Part shown: in pieces, positions 34,381-46,785 of the stretch | How the letters are laid out: every line of letters begins with the position of its first letter | Position numbering within the stretch: the first letter of the stretch is position 1 | Assembly (NCBI GenBank): GCA_037903355.1 | Contig: JBAJFE010000012.1 | Coordinates: 434,001-498,000 of the forward strand | DNA length: 64,000 bases | From: Trichuris trichiura | Lineage: Eukaryota; Nematoda; Enoplea; Trichinellida; Trichuridae | Direction: 5' to 3' | Notes under the pieces: model-generated | Database searches by the model: none | What the model saw: only the letters and a program-made list of their open reading frames with translations | What the model was told of the DNA's origin: nothing | Program-made: the position numbers and the translations under genes

Positions 34381-36574
34381 TTTACCGCTGTGACCTTTCT
34401 ATGGCCTCTGTAAACGTCGCTGAAGCACACCTTTTTATCTTTCCTTATCGAAAATTGATGTTCGAACAGAGCTAGTTTAAATTGGGACAACTAATAAAAA
34501 CGTCATTTGTAGGGAGAGTTTGTAAAAAGTCTCACGGATAAACTGGTTTTCCGCAATACCAATTTTCAAGCTTTTCCAGGGAAGCAACTCGCTCATTAAA
34601 CGTCAAACTTTATGGCGTAGCTTTCGGGAACAATCTTTTCTCACTCTCAACGTTCTTGTAGAAGCTGTCAGTGGGAAAAGACTGCTGCTAAAAGTTTGGG
34701 GCATAAGGACTGGGCGCATTGTTTACTCCAAAAATCATAAAAATCTACCCGTTACGAAATCTTACCCAATGTAATGTCAGTTCTACGAAAATATACAATG
34801 TGTGCGACGCTGAATAGAACCGTTGTATGCTTTTCTGTGAAAATCTGCTAACCATGTCGAATGCGGAGACATCAACCAATTCGGAAATCGGATTATTGCA
34901 CAGCAATATCTGTCGGTTGATTGGTGAACCTAGCAGCGGTGAGCGCGGTTAGTTTTGACATAATTACTATCGAAAAGCTTCATTCACGTTAATCATCAGT
35001 GGGGCAGGAACTGCAAAGACCGACGATAATTCATTTCTGCAGTATAGCAATGCGTGCATTGCTGCAAGCAGCGATACGTCAATCAATGAGCGCATACTTC
35101 GAGAGCGTTAACATTCCTGCAAAAGAACGTAATTGGCAGTTCTCAGTCGTTTGTGTGTCTTTAATTTATTGCTCTATACTTATCTTACTATACAGTTTTT
35201 GTCTAAGGACTACTTTTTTTGAATTATTGAATAAATAGTTTGATGACGTTGTTACGGCTAAAAAGTACCGTAACGAACTTGCACGTCCATGGCGTCCCAT
35301 TGACTATCGTTCCCACACTAGATGTAACCGTAAATAGCTGAGCGAAGTCAAACCAGGTAATAAATCATTTCCATCGTTCATCCTGACCCTTACCCAGGAT
35401 GGCTTCCTGAAACTGACCTCCAGATACAAGCACCTGCCATTAAGCCCATATTCAAGATGATAAGCGCTGAGCAGTAGTGCGCAGTTTCTGGATGATAGTA
35501 CTTCTGCTATAATAGACAGATCAGAGTTTGGATGTTTCTCTATGCTGAACTTGGGAGTCCTAAGTGTGACCTCTCTACGTAACCTTAAGCTTTTGCTGAA
35601 TAAAGCGAGCTACATTAAGGACGCTGGCAAAAGAATAGCAGAACTAGAATCTTCTCTATTGCTTATCAGAGTTTTTTTGCCTCAGCGTCAGTTTACCAAA
35701 TGACTTTAAGGAAGCATCAGGATGGGTAAGTTGGGAATAAAAGTATTGTTAAACGCAAGTTGCATAGCATCGTGACATCCAATGACCAGTTGGTCGTTAA
35801 AACGCTTGCCTTGAAGCCATAACTTTTTTTACTGCGTTACTTTTTCTTATAATTTAAAACATTTCAAAGAAAACGCTAATTGGATATGGTTTTTGCGTTT
35901 GAATAAGAATTATGGAAAGCCCAAGATTATGTGAGCAGGATTAGCTGAAGACAATTTGAATGAGAAATGAGCTGTAGCAGCCACGGATTCAGGCGCTACC
36001 TGCTTATCACTGATGACACCGTATAGAAGTGAACCTGTGACCTACTAAAGAGTGTTGTATCGGTGTCGGAGAGTATCGAATAAGCAGAGATGGTTGTGTT
36101 TTCCTTGACGCGCCAACGCAAAGTGAAATCGTGATACAAAAAACTTGAATAAATACCTCATTCGTATTCTCACGAAAAAATATCGTCAGGTTCATTTACA
36201 GTATTTTTGCGGCAAAACGGAAAGCTGATATTCTAGAATTTAATTTACAGCTTTACTAGATTAACACCATTGGAAAGCAAGTCGTTTACTTACTAAACTG
36301 AGAAGCACGTATGCAGAAATAAGCTGGCCAAGAATGAACGTCAGTTTGAGCGAGTAATAATTGAGCTTGCATGAGAAATTTCTGAGTCAGGATTATGCAG
36401 AAGCCGGCAAGCACTTCTGTGAGTTCTCATCTGCGCAGCACGAAAGTTTCTGAATTCGAATTTGCTAGTGACTTTATATTCATACAATTCGAATCGTTTC
36501 ACTGCTCCAGTTTTCCAAGCAAAGCAACTTACTTTAATCGTAACTTAAAATAATGCGTATAACGATTTTTTTGG
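34381..36574. other. Gene-poor region
   Basis: No supported gene. A stretch near 34.62 kb resembles part of a hammerhead-like arm but is too degraded to call. Confidence 0.5.
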
Positions 36575-36729
36575 TTTTGCTCTATTGGTTGTAAGGTCTT
36601 CTACGGCTTTTCCCGTTTTTTTGGCTCCCTTCTTTTGAAAAAAAACGGGAAAAGCCGTAGAAGACCATACAACCATGAAAATTCAACCCGTTACAAAACA
36701 CCTAGTTTTCAAGAACATTTTGCTCTATT
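36575..36729 (+). mobile_element. Hairpin element with 12-bp target-site duplication
   Basis: The body 36587-36717 is flanked by TTTTGCTCTATT on both sides (36575-36586 and 36718-36729). It consists of a near-perfect hairpin with 36-nt arms (36587-36674, GGTCTTCTACGGCTTTTCCC and its inverse), then a single-stranded tail ATGAAAATTCAACCCG...TTTTCA that aligns with the tail of the other family members. It has no hammerhead-like module. The hairpin-plus-tail structure and variable-length duplication point to retroposition. Confidence 0.85.
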
Positions 36730-36924
36730 CATATTAACTATAGAGCATTGCATAACGCAGAGCTTCTAAGTTGTTCTTGCGTCATCTGCCGCTAACGCAG
36801 CTAACGCTTAGATGGCTATGATTTTCCAGCATGAGTAAACGTTTCATAATAGCAGTAAATGATCGCTCATTAACTATTTAATAGCGTCTTCACTGTTATG
36901 TGCCTCACCGTCATACTGCAACTT

Positions 36925-37125
36925 TGCTGGCCAACCCCTACTACTCCTCTCTAAGTCTAAGCCTAAATTTAAAGCGTATATTTTGTTTTGGCTTAGGTAA
37001 GGCCAGAACAGGATAGCCAGCATGTTCGTCAGTAAGGGCAGAACTACATGACATCATGCTTCACAGAAGAGAACCTGCATTTCTTCACCAGCGGGGGCAT
37101 AACTGACAACAGCCGGGCGGATAAA
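36925..37125. repeat. Dispersed 200-bp palindromic repeat, copy 6
   Basis: Contains CTAAGTCTAAGCCTAAA, GGCTTAGGTAAGGCC, AGAACAGGATAGCCAGCATG and, at the right, AACCTGCATTTCTTC followed by GGGGGCATAACTGAC, in the same order as copies 2 and 3. Confidence 0.65.
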
Positions 37126-37277
37126 TTCTTTTGCCTTAAGGTTCAGCCGTATATAAAAGATGACGCCATGATATACTCAAACATTTTTTCTTTACAGATG
37201 CCAGTTGCCTACCTTTACTTATATTTTCTTCTTTGAAAGCAGAATAACTTTGTCCGCCACTTTGAGTGATTAAAATC

Positions 37278-37370
37278 GTGAAGTAATCTAGTAAGTTTAG
37301 GGGTGGGAACGATATCGAGAATGGGTGGTCGTTTAGGGGTGGGAATGATAACGTGAAGTAATCTAAGACT
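37278..37370. repeat. Local imperfect duplication
   Basis: TTTAGGGGTGGGAACGATA and TTTAGGGGTGGGAATGATA occur 45 bp apart, and GTGAAGTAATCTA lies on both outer sides, suggesting a small tandem duplication event. Confidence 0.75.
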
Positions 37371-39224
37371 TGTCGAGAAACATTCTGACATGCTGCTTTC
37401 TAAGTGATATTGTCGACTGCTGCCAAGTTATAGAGATGCTCCTGTCACTTATTTCTTACCGCGGAAATCGCTTGGTTCCGCCTATTGCGCCTAACTTCAT
37501 GTTTCACAAAAGATAAATTAATGAGGTTTATATCCGTATGAATCAATACTCAAACTTCTTCCGTAAAAAACTAGACAGTGCTACTGCTAACAGAACGATA
37601 GTATTGATGTTTTGCTAAGAGCTACATGAAGTTGAACATGCATTCTTTGGAGCAAAGGATTATACATTTCCAGAAGTAGTCCTAACTTATCATGAGTTGC
37701 GTTGTGAAAACTTGGACAGAGGTTTGACCATAATTGTTTGTACTGCAATCTGTTCGCTGCAAGTTAGGCGATATACTGTTCATCATACCCAGCAGTCAGG
37801 AGTGAACGGCTGACAAATTTTCAGTCCTTAAGATGGTCGCCTTATGGCTCACGCATTAACGTGTTCTGTCCCAGTAATTTCTAGCGACGAGAATGAGCGG
37901 CAGAGTGGCCTGCGCTTAATAATAATATCAACTATTTTGCAAAATGAACAGAAATGAAAGGGAAGGCAGTGCCCAGCCACTCCAGCCCATGCTGAAACCG
38001 ACGGCTTTTAAAAGCAAACCAACAGATCACGCAAAACATCTACCCGCAAGCATACTTTTGCATACATGGTAGATCACTTCAAGCGGGAAATCAGTGAAAC
38101 CTTTCTTGTTTTACTACAGGAAATTCAGGTAAACTATGATGACATGGACCACTGAACAGAGAAAATCCACTCTCATTAGTAAGGCATTGAGCTACACCGG
38201 AGCCTTGCTCCGCATCAAGGTTTTACAGCGCTGTATGCTTTTAGTGCTACTTTGTGTAGCTGACATTGTTTATCGTCGAAGTGTAATAAGCTTAAAAAGG
38301 ATTAAGAAGCGTGAACAAGGAAGCGCATAGCTGACAAAAGATCACTTCAACCAATGTCGAAGAATTAATGCGTCGTTTGACTTAATTCTTGCCGATTTTC
38401 GTTGTATTAATTGAAAAATCGAAAACTCAAACTCTAGAACATTACGGCTGCATGTTTTATGGAAATCCTAAAGCACAAAAATTGTTAGTCAGCTTTTGCG
38501 ATTCCTCAGCTAAAAAACCAAGACAAACGCGTAGTGCAAACGTGTAGAACAATTTTGGGAACATTAGACACCGCTTTCCAACTGTAGCATACTGCCTGCA
38601 TTCGTTTCAATATCGTGCACTGCTTGTAATCAGAAGTTTTCTTTCTATGGGCATTAAGTTTGCTGTTTATTTTGCTTAACTAAAAATACGCTAATGGGTC
38701 TGACGTGCAGCGCTGTTTGGGAATTGCTGAAGTTTTTACCTGGGCTGTGGTAGATTGAAGCTTTTTTGATAGCTGACTTCAAAACCATGGCATTAATTTT
38801 TATTTAAAGTTTTTTTGGCGCTTACTACTTGTTTAAGAAAGCTGTTTCTTATTTAGGTTAACCTTGGTTAGCAATTGAAAATGCGATTAGCAGCTAGTAA
38901 TCTGACAACTCAGATTGTGGCAGGGTTGGCCTGTCCAAATGAAATAAAGCCTATCTAGACGAAATGTGTGTTGCGTACGTTGCCTCGTACAAGAAGAAAG
39001 ACGCCATCCTTTACATTAGTAACGAAAGCAAGAAAGCGGAGTTCATTCTGTTGAATGAATATCCAGGAAATCAACGGTAAGTAGTGAAGCCTTGGAATTG
39101 GAAGTAGACCATGTTAATGCAATTTCACTCAGTATAATGAAATTGTAACGAACGATGGAAGAAAGATAATTCAATTCTCTACATAAGGCAAAGAATTGAA
39201 GACGCCTTACATTCCATTGTCCAC

Positions 39225-39665
39225 TGCAATGGTTTGCGCTTCTTTTTCATCGGGAGCAGAGATTCTGCGATTTCTCCGAACCCACGCATGAACTTGTGAC
39301 AGTTAGCCGCCATACCGGCAAACCTCTAAATTTCCGCTGAGCATTGAGGTTCAAGAAAGTTGCGCACCTATGTCGCTGACAAGCCTTGCTCGATTCTTTC
39401 CTAGTATAGCACGTGTCCAAGGACCTGAGCCTCTGCAAAATAGCCGCTATTTGCTGGCATTCAGCTTAAGACCTGCTACTCGAAGTCTCCGAAATACTTT
39501 TGCCAACCGATCAGATGTGTTCATCTGCACCGCGGCTGAAAATTATGGTGCCATCCGGATGAGACTAAGCAGGTGTTGCATTTCAGTCCAGCAGGAATGC
39601 GCTCCATTAGACGTTGGAAAGTAGATGGTACCCCTGTCATCCCGAACGGCAGGGCGCTCATTTCC
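39225..39665 (-). pseudogene. Ty3/gypsy reverse transcriptase fragment
   Basis: Minus-strand translation in shifting frames gives ALPFGMTGVPSTFQRLMERI, then DGTIIFSRGADEH, DRLAKVFRRLRVAGLKLNAS, VLGHVL and MAANCHKFMRGFGEIAESL. These align in order with the Ty3/gypsy polymerase: the LPFG..APATFQRLM region, the YLDD box, the connection helix and the GLANYYRKFI region. The catalytic LDD has become DG and at least four stops or frameshifts are present, so it is dead. No LTRs, integrase or gag were seen nearby. Confidence 0.8.
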
Positions 39666-42600
39666 GGAAAATAGACATAGGAGCACCTTTTCGAAGTAAA
39701 AAGTTTGTTCTATATACAATTGAAAATTCATTTTCTTTCCCCCTAGTACATACTCCATAGCTGATCCCCAAAATTAGGCCTCTTCGTTCTGAATACACTT
39801 GTAGAACGACAAGAGTAATTATACAGATAACTGTTGCATGGTACTTATAGTGATGACGGGTGTGCAGCAGTGTTGCTAGCTGTACGCTTGCGTTGGAAAA
39901 ATGCCAGCCTCTGAGAAACTGCTTTTCATCCGGCATCTTTTCTCGCGACCAGTATCCCGCAGCAGAAGCCATGAAAGAATGGCAAAAAAGGCAAATAATA
40001 ATCAAACAATGAACGCTGGAGAGAGAGACGTAGTCGAATATTGGACATGTTGGAAAAATTCGAAGCTGGCAGCGACAGGCGTTCCTCAGTGTAACCAACG
40101 AATTTCCAGCATTGCACAACTAGTCAGACCTAAAAAACATTCCTTCGCGGCCTGCCATAAATTATTGCAGCTGCACCTAGCAAAGCCTGCTGCGTAGGCG
40201 TCCTATTCATTAGCAATACGTCACTATCGGTGATAAGTGTCTATTAGTGGTTTCCCAAAGGACAGCCCAGGTTGAGTCAAATCAGCGGATGCGCCCATCT
40301 GCCTGTATAGTTTAAAAAAGTTGTCGCATTCTTTTCATTAGTTGGCGTAAGTCACATAATGTATGCTTCCATAAAAGCTATGCCTGCTAATCTCAAGTTA
40401 ATTAGAGAGGGTGGGGGGAAGCACTTCGTTCATTCTCAGAATTAATGGAAGGTTTCCTGTCTATTTAAGAATAAAGAAACAGGAGGCAAAGTTTATGACG
40501 TCAGTTCATGGTACTATCGTGAAGTTGCAAGGAAGCTGACAGCTTTTCAAGAATGCAAATCAATCTTTCATAGTCTCATTCTGAGCTGAGTACCTTGACT
40601 TTGCGCTCTTGAATAATGTCAAGTTATAAGGGGTTTCAAGCTTAACGTAAGCTTTTTCTGTTGCTGAGTATTCTAAGCTTCGCTGGGGAATAAGAGCAAC
40701 TTTAGTCCACCTGTGCTTTTTGTTCGTCGATTCTATAATTTTCATCTCAGCAAGAGAAATCGCAGGTAGGAGACGTTCACGTATATTAGCGGGGTTGCAA
40801 TTTTTATTTTCGTTGCAGAAATTTAGAATGGAAAAACGAAAGATTATTTCTTCCACTTTAGGCATGCAATGCTTCTTGCAAAGCGTCCAGCTGTACTAAA
40901 ATAATTCAATAGGTATAGTAAAGCTTGTAATAGGGGCACACGGCTTGGCTGAGCTTATGGCCTTTAAAGCGAATGACGTTTTGATAATTTGCGTGAGAAG
41001 GTTAGCTCACCACTGTATCTTCTACTTTCAGTTTTAACGGTTTTTAATTCTTTGTCATCACGGTAGTTGCTCAGCGTTTGATAAAAACGTATTAATAATT
41101 TTTTGGACAACAGGCAAACATTGGTTTACAGTAGGCCTGCCTGTTTTTTGTGTATTTTTTCTTTTTCGCCTGTTTCACACATGTGAGGTCGGCGATGGAC
41201 CGATCGTAAGTCGACGTAGGTCGACCGGGTTATTTCACCAGTCGGCTTTCCACACAGCCTGACACCTGTGAGGCTGAGACTCGAACTCCAGGCCTGTGGT
41301 ATAGTACCGAATCCTGTCCTCTGATCTTAGGCTACTGTGGCAACTCTTTTAGATCATATATGTGTATAGCAGTAAAATCTCCGTGTCCGGGAGATACAAT
41401 CCATGGGTGAGGCGGTTAATAGCGTGTGCTAATGAACGCATACATAGTGAAACTTTAATACGAACTCTTACTAGATTCGTGCAAAAGTATGTCAGTTTTT
41501 GTTGACTCTAACATTTCCCAAGTAGCTTACCATTAACTTAGCGTTTCTCAAAAGGCAGGCCAGCAAATCAGTGCTCCTTCCGGGAAATCGCTCAACGAAT
41601 GCGGACATCGAACCATGAGATCTGATTCACAAGCTGATGTTTTACCTCAAGTTTGGGGATGCTTCTTTGCTTCATAACAGCGACGGGACCAGTCCATATG
41701 CAGAGATCACCACAATGTTTCAGAGTTTTTCTTGAGTGGTACTCATAAAACTGCGGTGCTATTTTCCGGATACTTGGTGTGCAGCAGCAGCTCTACGGAT
41801 CATCGATAAAGAAGCGTTTAACGTCACTAGTTTGTTGTCCTTTAGCAATGAGGAATCGCGATGCTAGCAGCCTTGTTTACCTGAACAAAGGGTCATAAAA
41901 AGGTGTGGAAAGCTGTGGTAACTCCATCAATAAGATTATTCTTGGTGATTACTTCTATCCGCATACGCAGAAGTGCTAGAAACCGGTTTTACTTACGGAA
42001 GTTGAGAATTATGTAATAGTAAGTTGCATGAGCGGAGGAGAGAAAAATCGCTGATAACTAAAACCACAGATACTGAAATCAGTTTATATATATATATATA
42101 TGTGTGTATTAGTTCAATATCTGTCTGATGTAATTCAATGATTCACCTTGAGCTATTTAACACACATTAGTAGTGTCGTTGGAGGTGACGCTTTTTGTAT
42201 TATTAGTAATCCTATGATACTGGTTTTGGCATATATCATGCGGATGCCACTAGTTTTTTGTAAGTTTTTTATTGCAGAGGCCATCAGGGCTTTCCTTGCC
42301 CTGCCATTTACCGTATGTTTCATATGCCAGTATGAGTTGCTATTTGTAAAGTGTGAGACGTTCACTGGAGACTCAATCTTCATGATCGTGACTGCCTGGT
42401 ATGGAGCTGCAGCTTTAAGCTGTCCGTTTATCCTGCTTATATCCAATTTTAATTTTTAACTTGTTTGTTACTTTTGGAATGGCTCGATCAGCACTGAAAG
42501 TTTCGCCCAACTAAAAAGCTTAAAACGGAACGACTGTGTTTCCATGTATTTAGTGAAAGTCTGCGAAAGTCCACAGCAAAAATTAACAATTGAAAGCCGA

Positions 42601-43172
42601 ACGTTTCACGCATATCTCAGTTCGAGAAACTTCTAAATATGACCGACTTACGTGAGCGATGATCAAAAAAGCAGGCAGTTAAGTAGTCAGGTTGGGAAAA
42701 GTGAACAGATGTAGCGGATGAAAAAGGGACTCTGCGAAATTTGGGTGAAAAACGCGTAAAAGTAAAGTACAATAACGCGGGAATAAGAGATTTCAAATCG
42801 TTAAATTTAAGTTACAGAATCGTTTATTATTTCACGTTGATTTTACTTTACTATTTTCTTCTTTATGTTCTGTTGCCTACATTTCTTATGTTTCAGTTAC
42901 TTCATTTTGAAAGTTCTTTTTATAACCTTGTTTAGTTTAATTTCTTCATTATAGTTACTATGACGTATTTTGCTGTAAGATTTAGCGCTTACCTCTGTTG
43001 AACAGCTGTCCTTCACAAAGAAGTTCGGTTATTCATTGTTCTCAACAAAGTCCACCGGCGGCCGCAAGACAGGGATAGAAATTGCTTTAGAAAGTTTAAG
43101 CTTTCCCGCTGTTCAGGTTTCTTCTTTATTTCTCCTCAATGATCGATAGCACAGAACAAATGAAATGGCGTA
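39666..43172. other. Gene-poor region with a tRNA-like remnant
   Basis: No gene supported. A hydrophobic open frame at 42148-42459 (plus) could be a membrane protein fragment but has no other support. A (TA)n run lies near 42085-42102. Confidence 0.45.
41225..41345 (-). repeat. Possible tRNA-derived SINE remnant
   Basis: On the minus strand GGAGTTCGAGTCTC resembles a pol III B box. About 50 nt upstream, GCCTAAGATCAGAGG is a weak A-box match. The spacing fits a tRNA-like head, but no full cloverleaf was drawn. Confidence 0.4.
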
Positions 43173-44057
43173 CTAACTTAGATTTCCACGTTGGCGGGTT
43201 TCTACGTGCTTGATTGCTTTACAGTAATTAACGGGATGAGAAGTTCCGATTTTGAATCGAGAATGTTGCTTCGGCGGATCTGTTCGATTCAATTTTCCTT
43301 TTACGATGGAATCAATTAAGCGTGAAGGGTTGCCGTTTTCTTCAAGTGTTCTTCGGCTGAGTTTTAATTCAATTTTCAGAAAATCCGGGTTGCAAATAGC
43401 TGAAGCCCTATTGATCATACCTTTTATGGTGCCAGTCTTGACTGAGAGTGAATGGCGAGAAGAAAAACGCAAGTACCTATCAGAATGTGTGGGTTTTCTA
43501 TGCGCAGAAGATACCAGCCCATTAGGTACTCTTTTAGTTAAGCAGTTAGAAAAAAGAGGCTGTTTCTGGCCTTTTTTCAATCGTGGAGCCTATTTTTCCT
43601 TGGAAAATAATTTTAAGTAAAGCTATATAAAGTGGTACTTTTTTTCATTTTCTATAATAGCGAAAATGTTATCAACATGACGTTTGAAGAAGCGTTGTTC
43701 TATGTCGTTTTCAATTACGAGAAACACTTTCGACAAGGAATGTCATCTTATCTTCTGAGTTGAAGCTCTTCAATATTTGAAAGTTTGACTTTGAGGAGAT
43801 TAGGGTTCATGTTGAAACGACGGCTTAGCATTAAAAATCACAGAAGCTCTACGTCACTTTATATCTGAAAGAATCACTTCAATCGAGGCTACAAGGTCCA
43901 ATAGAGGTGGTACTATAGAATTTGGAGCGGAATTGAATCCTTTGGCTAGAGCTGCTTTGCTACAGTCACTGAAAGAACGTGGACCTGTGCAGACCATAAT
44001 CTTTCTAGGATTATCTCTGAAAGAGACTTGCAGTCGAAATAAGCTTGTAAAAACCAT
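43173..44057 (-). pseudogene. Penelope-like element remnant, internally deleted
   Basis: The 43854-44057 stretch has KAALAKGFNSAPNSIVPPLL, matching the Penelope N-terminal block of the copy at 18.7 kb. At 43662-43694 RFFKRHVDNIF is the polymerase motif C with YVDD changed to HVDN. The 43173-43580 stretch contains HRKPTHSDRYLRFSSRHSL and IKGMINRASAICNPDFL, the thumb region. Motifs A and B are deleted and no GIY-YIG domain follows. It is non-functional and diverged from the 17-kb copy. Confidence 0.8.
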
Positions 44058-44118
44058 AAACCAAGATAAGTACAGCGTCTCAAACTTTATTAGTGTTACG
44101 TTTTGTATTCGTATAGAC

Positions 44119-44593
44119 CAGGGGTGGGGAATCTTTTTGCAGACGTGGGTCGTTTAGACGTTTATATGACCATTCGCGGGCCGTGCAGAATACTCAACCG
44201 AAAAACATAGCCTGCTTTATTTGCAGTTATGTTCATTTAAGTCATCCCTCAAACAAAGCAATAAGGCGAGATAAGAATAATACTTTGGGTCAGTAGGCGG
44301 CCAGTGGTCCACGCTACCGACGCGCACACTAGTGCCGGCCGCTGCTAATCTCCGAAGACTAACGACATCAGTTTGTCGACAGAGAGCCGACAGCAAAGCA
44401 GTCTTCCTAGCCAGCCTGATAATCCCTGCTTGTTACACAAGATTTATGTTATTACTAGGATTCACATACAATAAGTTTATCGCATTACGAAAAATAAGCT
44501 CCCACAGCCACGTTCCACTGAATCTTTCATCCATGTGCGGTTGCCTGAGCGATTGGGATGAACGTTTCGCGGGTCGGACGTTCCCCATCCCTG
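44119..44593 (+). mobile_element. hAT-type MITE, 475 bp
   Basis: The left end CAGGGGTGGGGAATC and right end GTTCCCCATCCCTG are imperfect terminal inverted repeats of the widespread hAT consensus. The flanks GTATAGAC (44111-44118) and GTATAAAT (44594-44601) agree at six of eight positions, consistent with an aged 8-bp target-site duplication. The sub-terminal sequence near the left end (CGTGGGTCG...CGCGGGCCG) is also typical. No transposase is encoded. Confidence 0.8.
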
Positions 44594-44604
44594 GTATAAA
44601 TGAT

Positions 44605-44721
44605 CAAATGCGATGCATTAGTATGATCTATTAAGCCTTTAATTGAGATAGAAAATTGGCTATGCGCATTCCTGAAACCTGCTAAGAAATGTGTATCAGT
44701 GTGTGGATGAAAAGTAGCCAA
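44605..44721 (-). pseudogene. Third Penelope reverse transcriptase remnant
   Basis: The frame FHPHTDTHFLAGFRNAHSQF followed by SISIKGLIDHTNASHL aligns with the thumb segment RKPTHTDQYLNFSSHH...GMINRA of the 17-kb copy. It lies 5' of the N-terminal part of the 43-44 kb remnant on the same strand, so it belongs to a separate copy, possibly a head-to-tail tandem. Confidence 0.6.
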
Positions 44722-45375
44722 TAACTAAACTATCTGCTTCTTTTGCTGGAAGCATTTGGTCGGTTTATTTTGGCTTGACAAATACGGTAATTTCATCCGT
44801 AATCCCAGCTGTAAAATCCATATGGTGCTCAAGCGCGTTCAATAACGTCCAGGTGTGGGTGCACTTGTCGCATTGCCATCAAAAGCAAAGAGTCTAATTT
44901 CAAAGCCATTTTGTATTTTTTCTTTTCACAAAACCGACCAGTGACGTTAGCAATTTCCATTCCAATTGTCTAGAATTGCCTCGCTGTCCTCTTAAGTACT
45001 TCGTTAACCATGATTAACCTGTCATTGCCAGTACGTTTATCATTAAACCGATCGACTTTGCTGTATTCTGCATAAGGTTATTTTATTTTAGCAATAGCAT
45101 GAATTGAGAATCTACTTCGATTGGATAATTGTCGACTGTGCTGATGACGAAGCGGAACAATGGGATGGATAAATGACCAATGAATTGTCTCTTGCGAGCA
45201 TCGTCTTGGCGAAAGAACTTCTCTTGCTGAAACCTTTTACGCACTTACTACAACCGCCCGGTAAGCTGTTCCCCGTTAGTATTAATGTTACTATCTTCAT
45301 GCATACATATAAGCTCTCTGTAGCTCTGTCAAGCAGTCCTCTCTGGGGGGAACGCAAGAGCAATTGAAATTGAGA
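44722..45375. other. Region between Penelope and mariner remnants
   Basis: May contain further eroded Penelope sequence, but I could not align any of it. No gene seen. Confidence 0.4.
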
Positions 45376-46560
45376 CTAAACGTCACGTGAGACTTTGAGC
45401 AAGATCAAAAGCGTTAGCCTGTTAACAAGTTTTCGCATTATACGACGGTTGTTGGAAAAGTTCCCGGAGAAAATAGATAAAACTTTTGTTTGCAGTGATA
45501 TAAAACTTATTTCCCAACGTATCTTCCGTCGACTTCTAGGCACTTCTGCAGACGGTGTCTCCACCTCCGCAGACAGACCTTCCTGGTAGAATTCTAGGTG
45601 CTGTGGATTGCACCAAGTCGAGACCGTGCGTTTCGCGTCATCCATTGACTCGAACAGCGTGGCTTTTGAATGTTCTTCTAACTTTGGGAAGAGGAGAAAG
45701 TCTGAGGGCGCAAGATCAGGGCTGTAGGGTGGTTGTGGAATGACTTCCCAGCGAAACTCACGAAGAACAGTCTTCACAATCCTTGACGAATGAGCCGGCG
45801 CGTTATCATGATGGAAAAAGACAGTGATGTGCAACTTGCCACGCTGTTTTCTTGGCAGCGCGGTCTTTAATTTTTGCAATACTGCTTCCTAATAACTCCC
45901 TCGCGAGCGAATGCTTTGCTTCGAGGAAGTCTGTCAGAATTACTCCGTCCGAGTGCCAGAATTTTGTCGCCATAACCTTTCTAGCCTACCGCTCTATTTT
46001 CAACTTGACTGAACCTGCTGACCCCGTCGGTAACCACTGCTCAGACTGGATCTTACTGTGACGGTCACATTGGTAAATCCGCGTTTCGCTTCCCGTGACG
46101 ATATGGTCAAAAAACCAGGTCTCAATTGCTTCAATCTTCGTTAAAAACTCCCGAGAAAGGTTAACGCGTCGAACCATCTATTTTTCACGCAACGCTTTCA
46201 GGACCAAATGAGCTGAAAGCTTCCTCAGACCAAGGGTTTCATGCAGTATTCCAAATGCTGAATGGAGGGAGATTCCAACCATTCAAGCTCCTGATGACAG
46301 TTCTGTGGTCTCCTTCTTCTAGGTTCCGGACAAGGGCTGCGGTTCCTTCGCTCGTTGCGCTTGCTGGTCTTCCCGCTCTCTGGCCGTCTTCGGTGGCCTC
46401 TCTGCTTTCCTCGAACACCTTATCCACTTATAGACAACCAACGTAGATGGAGCACTACTTCCGTAAAACTGCTGCAAAGATTGAATAATCTTCCTCAGCA
46501 GCCAGCCAAGCTTGGATAAAAATTTAATGGTTAGCTCTGACCTCAAAACGAAAATTTTTA
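45376..46560 (-). pseudogene. mariner-family transposase, broken
   Basis: Pieces in different frames follow the transposase order on the minus strand. First comes RSELTIKFLSKLGWLLRKII with YGSSAPSTLVVYKWI (about 46.4-46.55 kb, N-terminal helix-turn-helix). Next are AGRPASATSEGTAALVRNLE and DHRTVIRSL (46.25-46.4), then SREFLTKIEAIETWFFDHIV and VTGSETRIYQCD (45.99-46.18). Last come FHHDNAPAHSS and PPYSPDLAPSDFLLFPKLEE (45.55-45.83). Known mariners have a D,D34D triad; here the first Asp (VTGDE) is Ser (VTGSE), and several frameshifts and stops occur. Intact terminal repeats were not recognised. Confidence 0.85.
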
Positions 46561-46785
46561 TGTCATGAGGAAAAGGATTACATTAAGAGTAGCTTGTACC
46601 ACACTAGCGCAACGTCGGACAAGGCTACCTCTCCGTAAAAGTCCGAAGATAATGGAGATAAAAGTAAACATGTTTTGGCCCATCGGTTGGCGTTCTGTTA
46701 GAAGCTTCACCGTCTTTCCGGGATTTTTCTGAACATTCTTCATATAAGGATAGGTTTACTTATGTAGGCCGTTGTGAACTTGAAT
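46561..46785. other. Short spacer, no gene seen
   Basis: Joins the mariner remnant to the next hairpin element. Nothing recognisable. Confidence 0.5.

Larger units (their letters stand above)
36730..39224. other. Gene-poor region with one dispersed repeat
   Basis: Holds copy 6 of the 200-bp repeat and a local duplication near 37.3 kb. No gene supported. Confidence 0.5.

Noticed and set aside
34615..34660. AGCTTTCGGGAAC resembling another hammerhead-like arm
   Set aside because: The second half of stem II and the CTGAnGA box are not recognisable.
42148..42459. Hydrophobic 103-residue plus-strand frame as a membrane receptor
   Set aside because: Only hydrophobicity supports it; no neighbouring exon or family motif, and AT-rich DNA often gives such frames.
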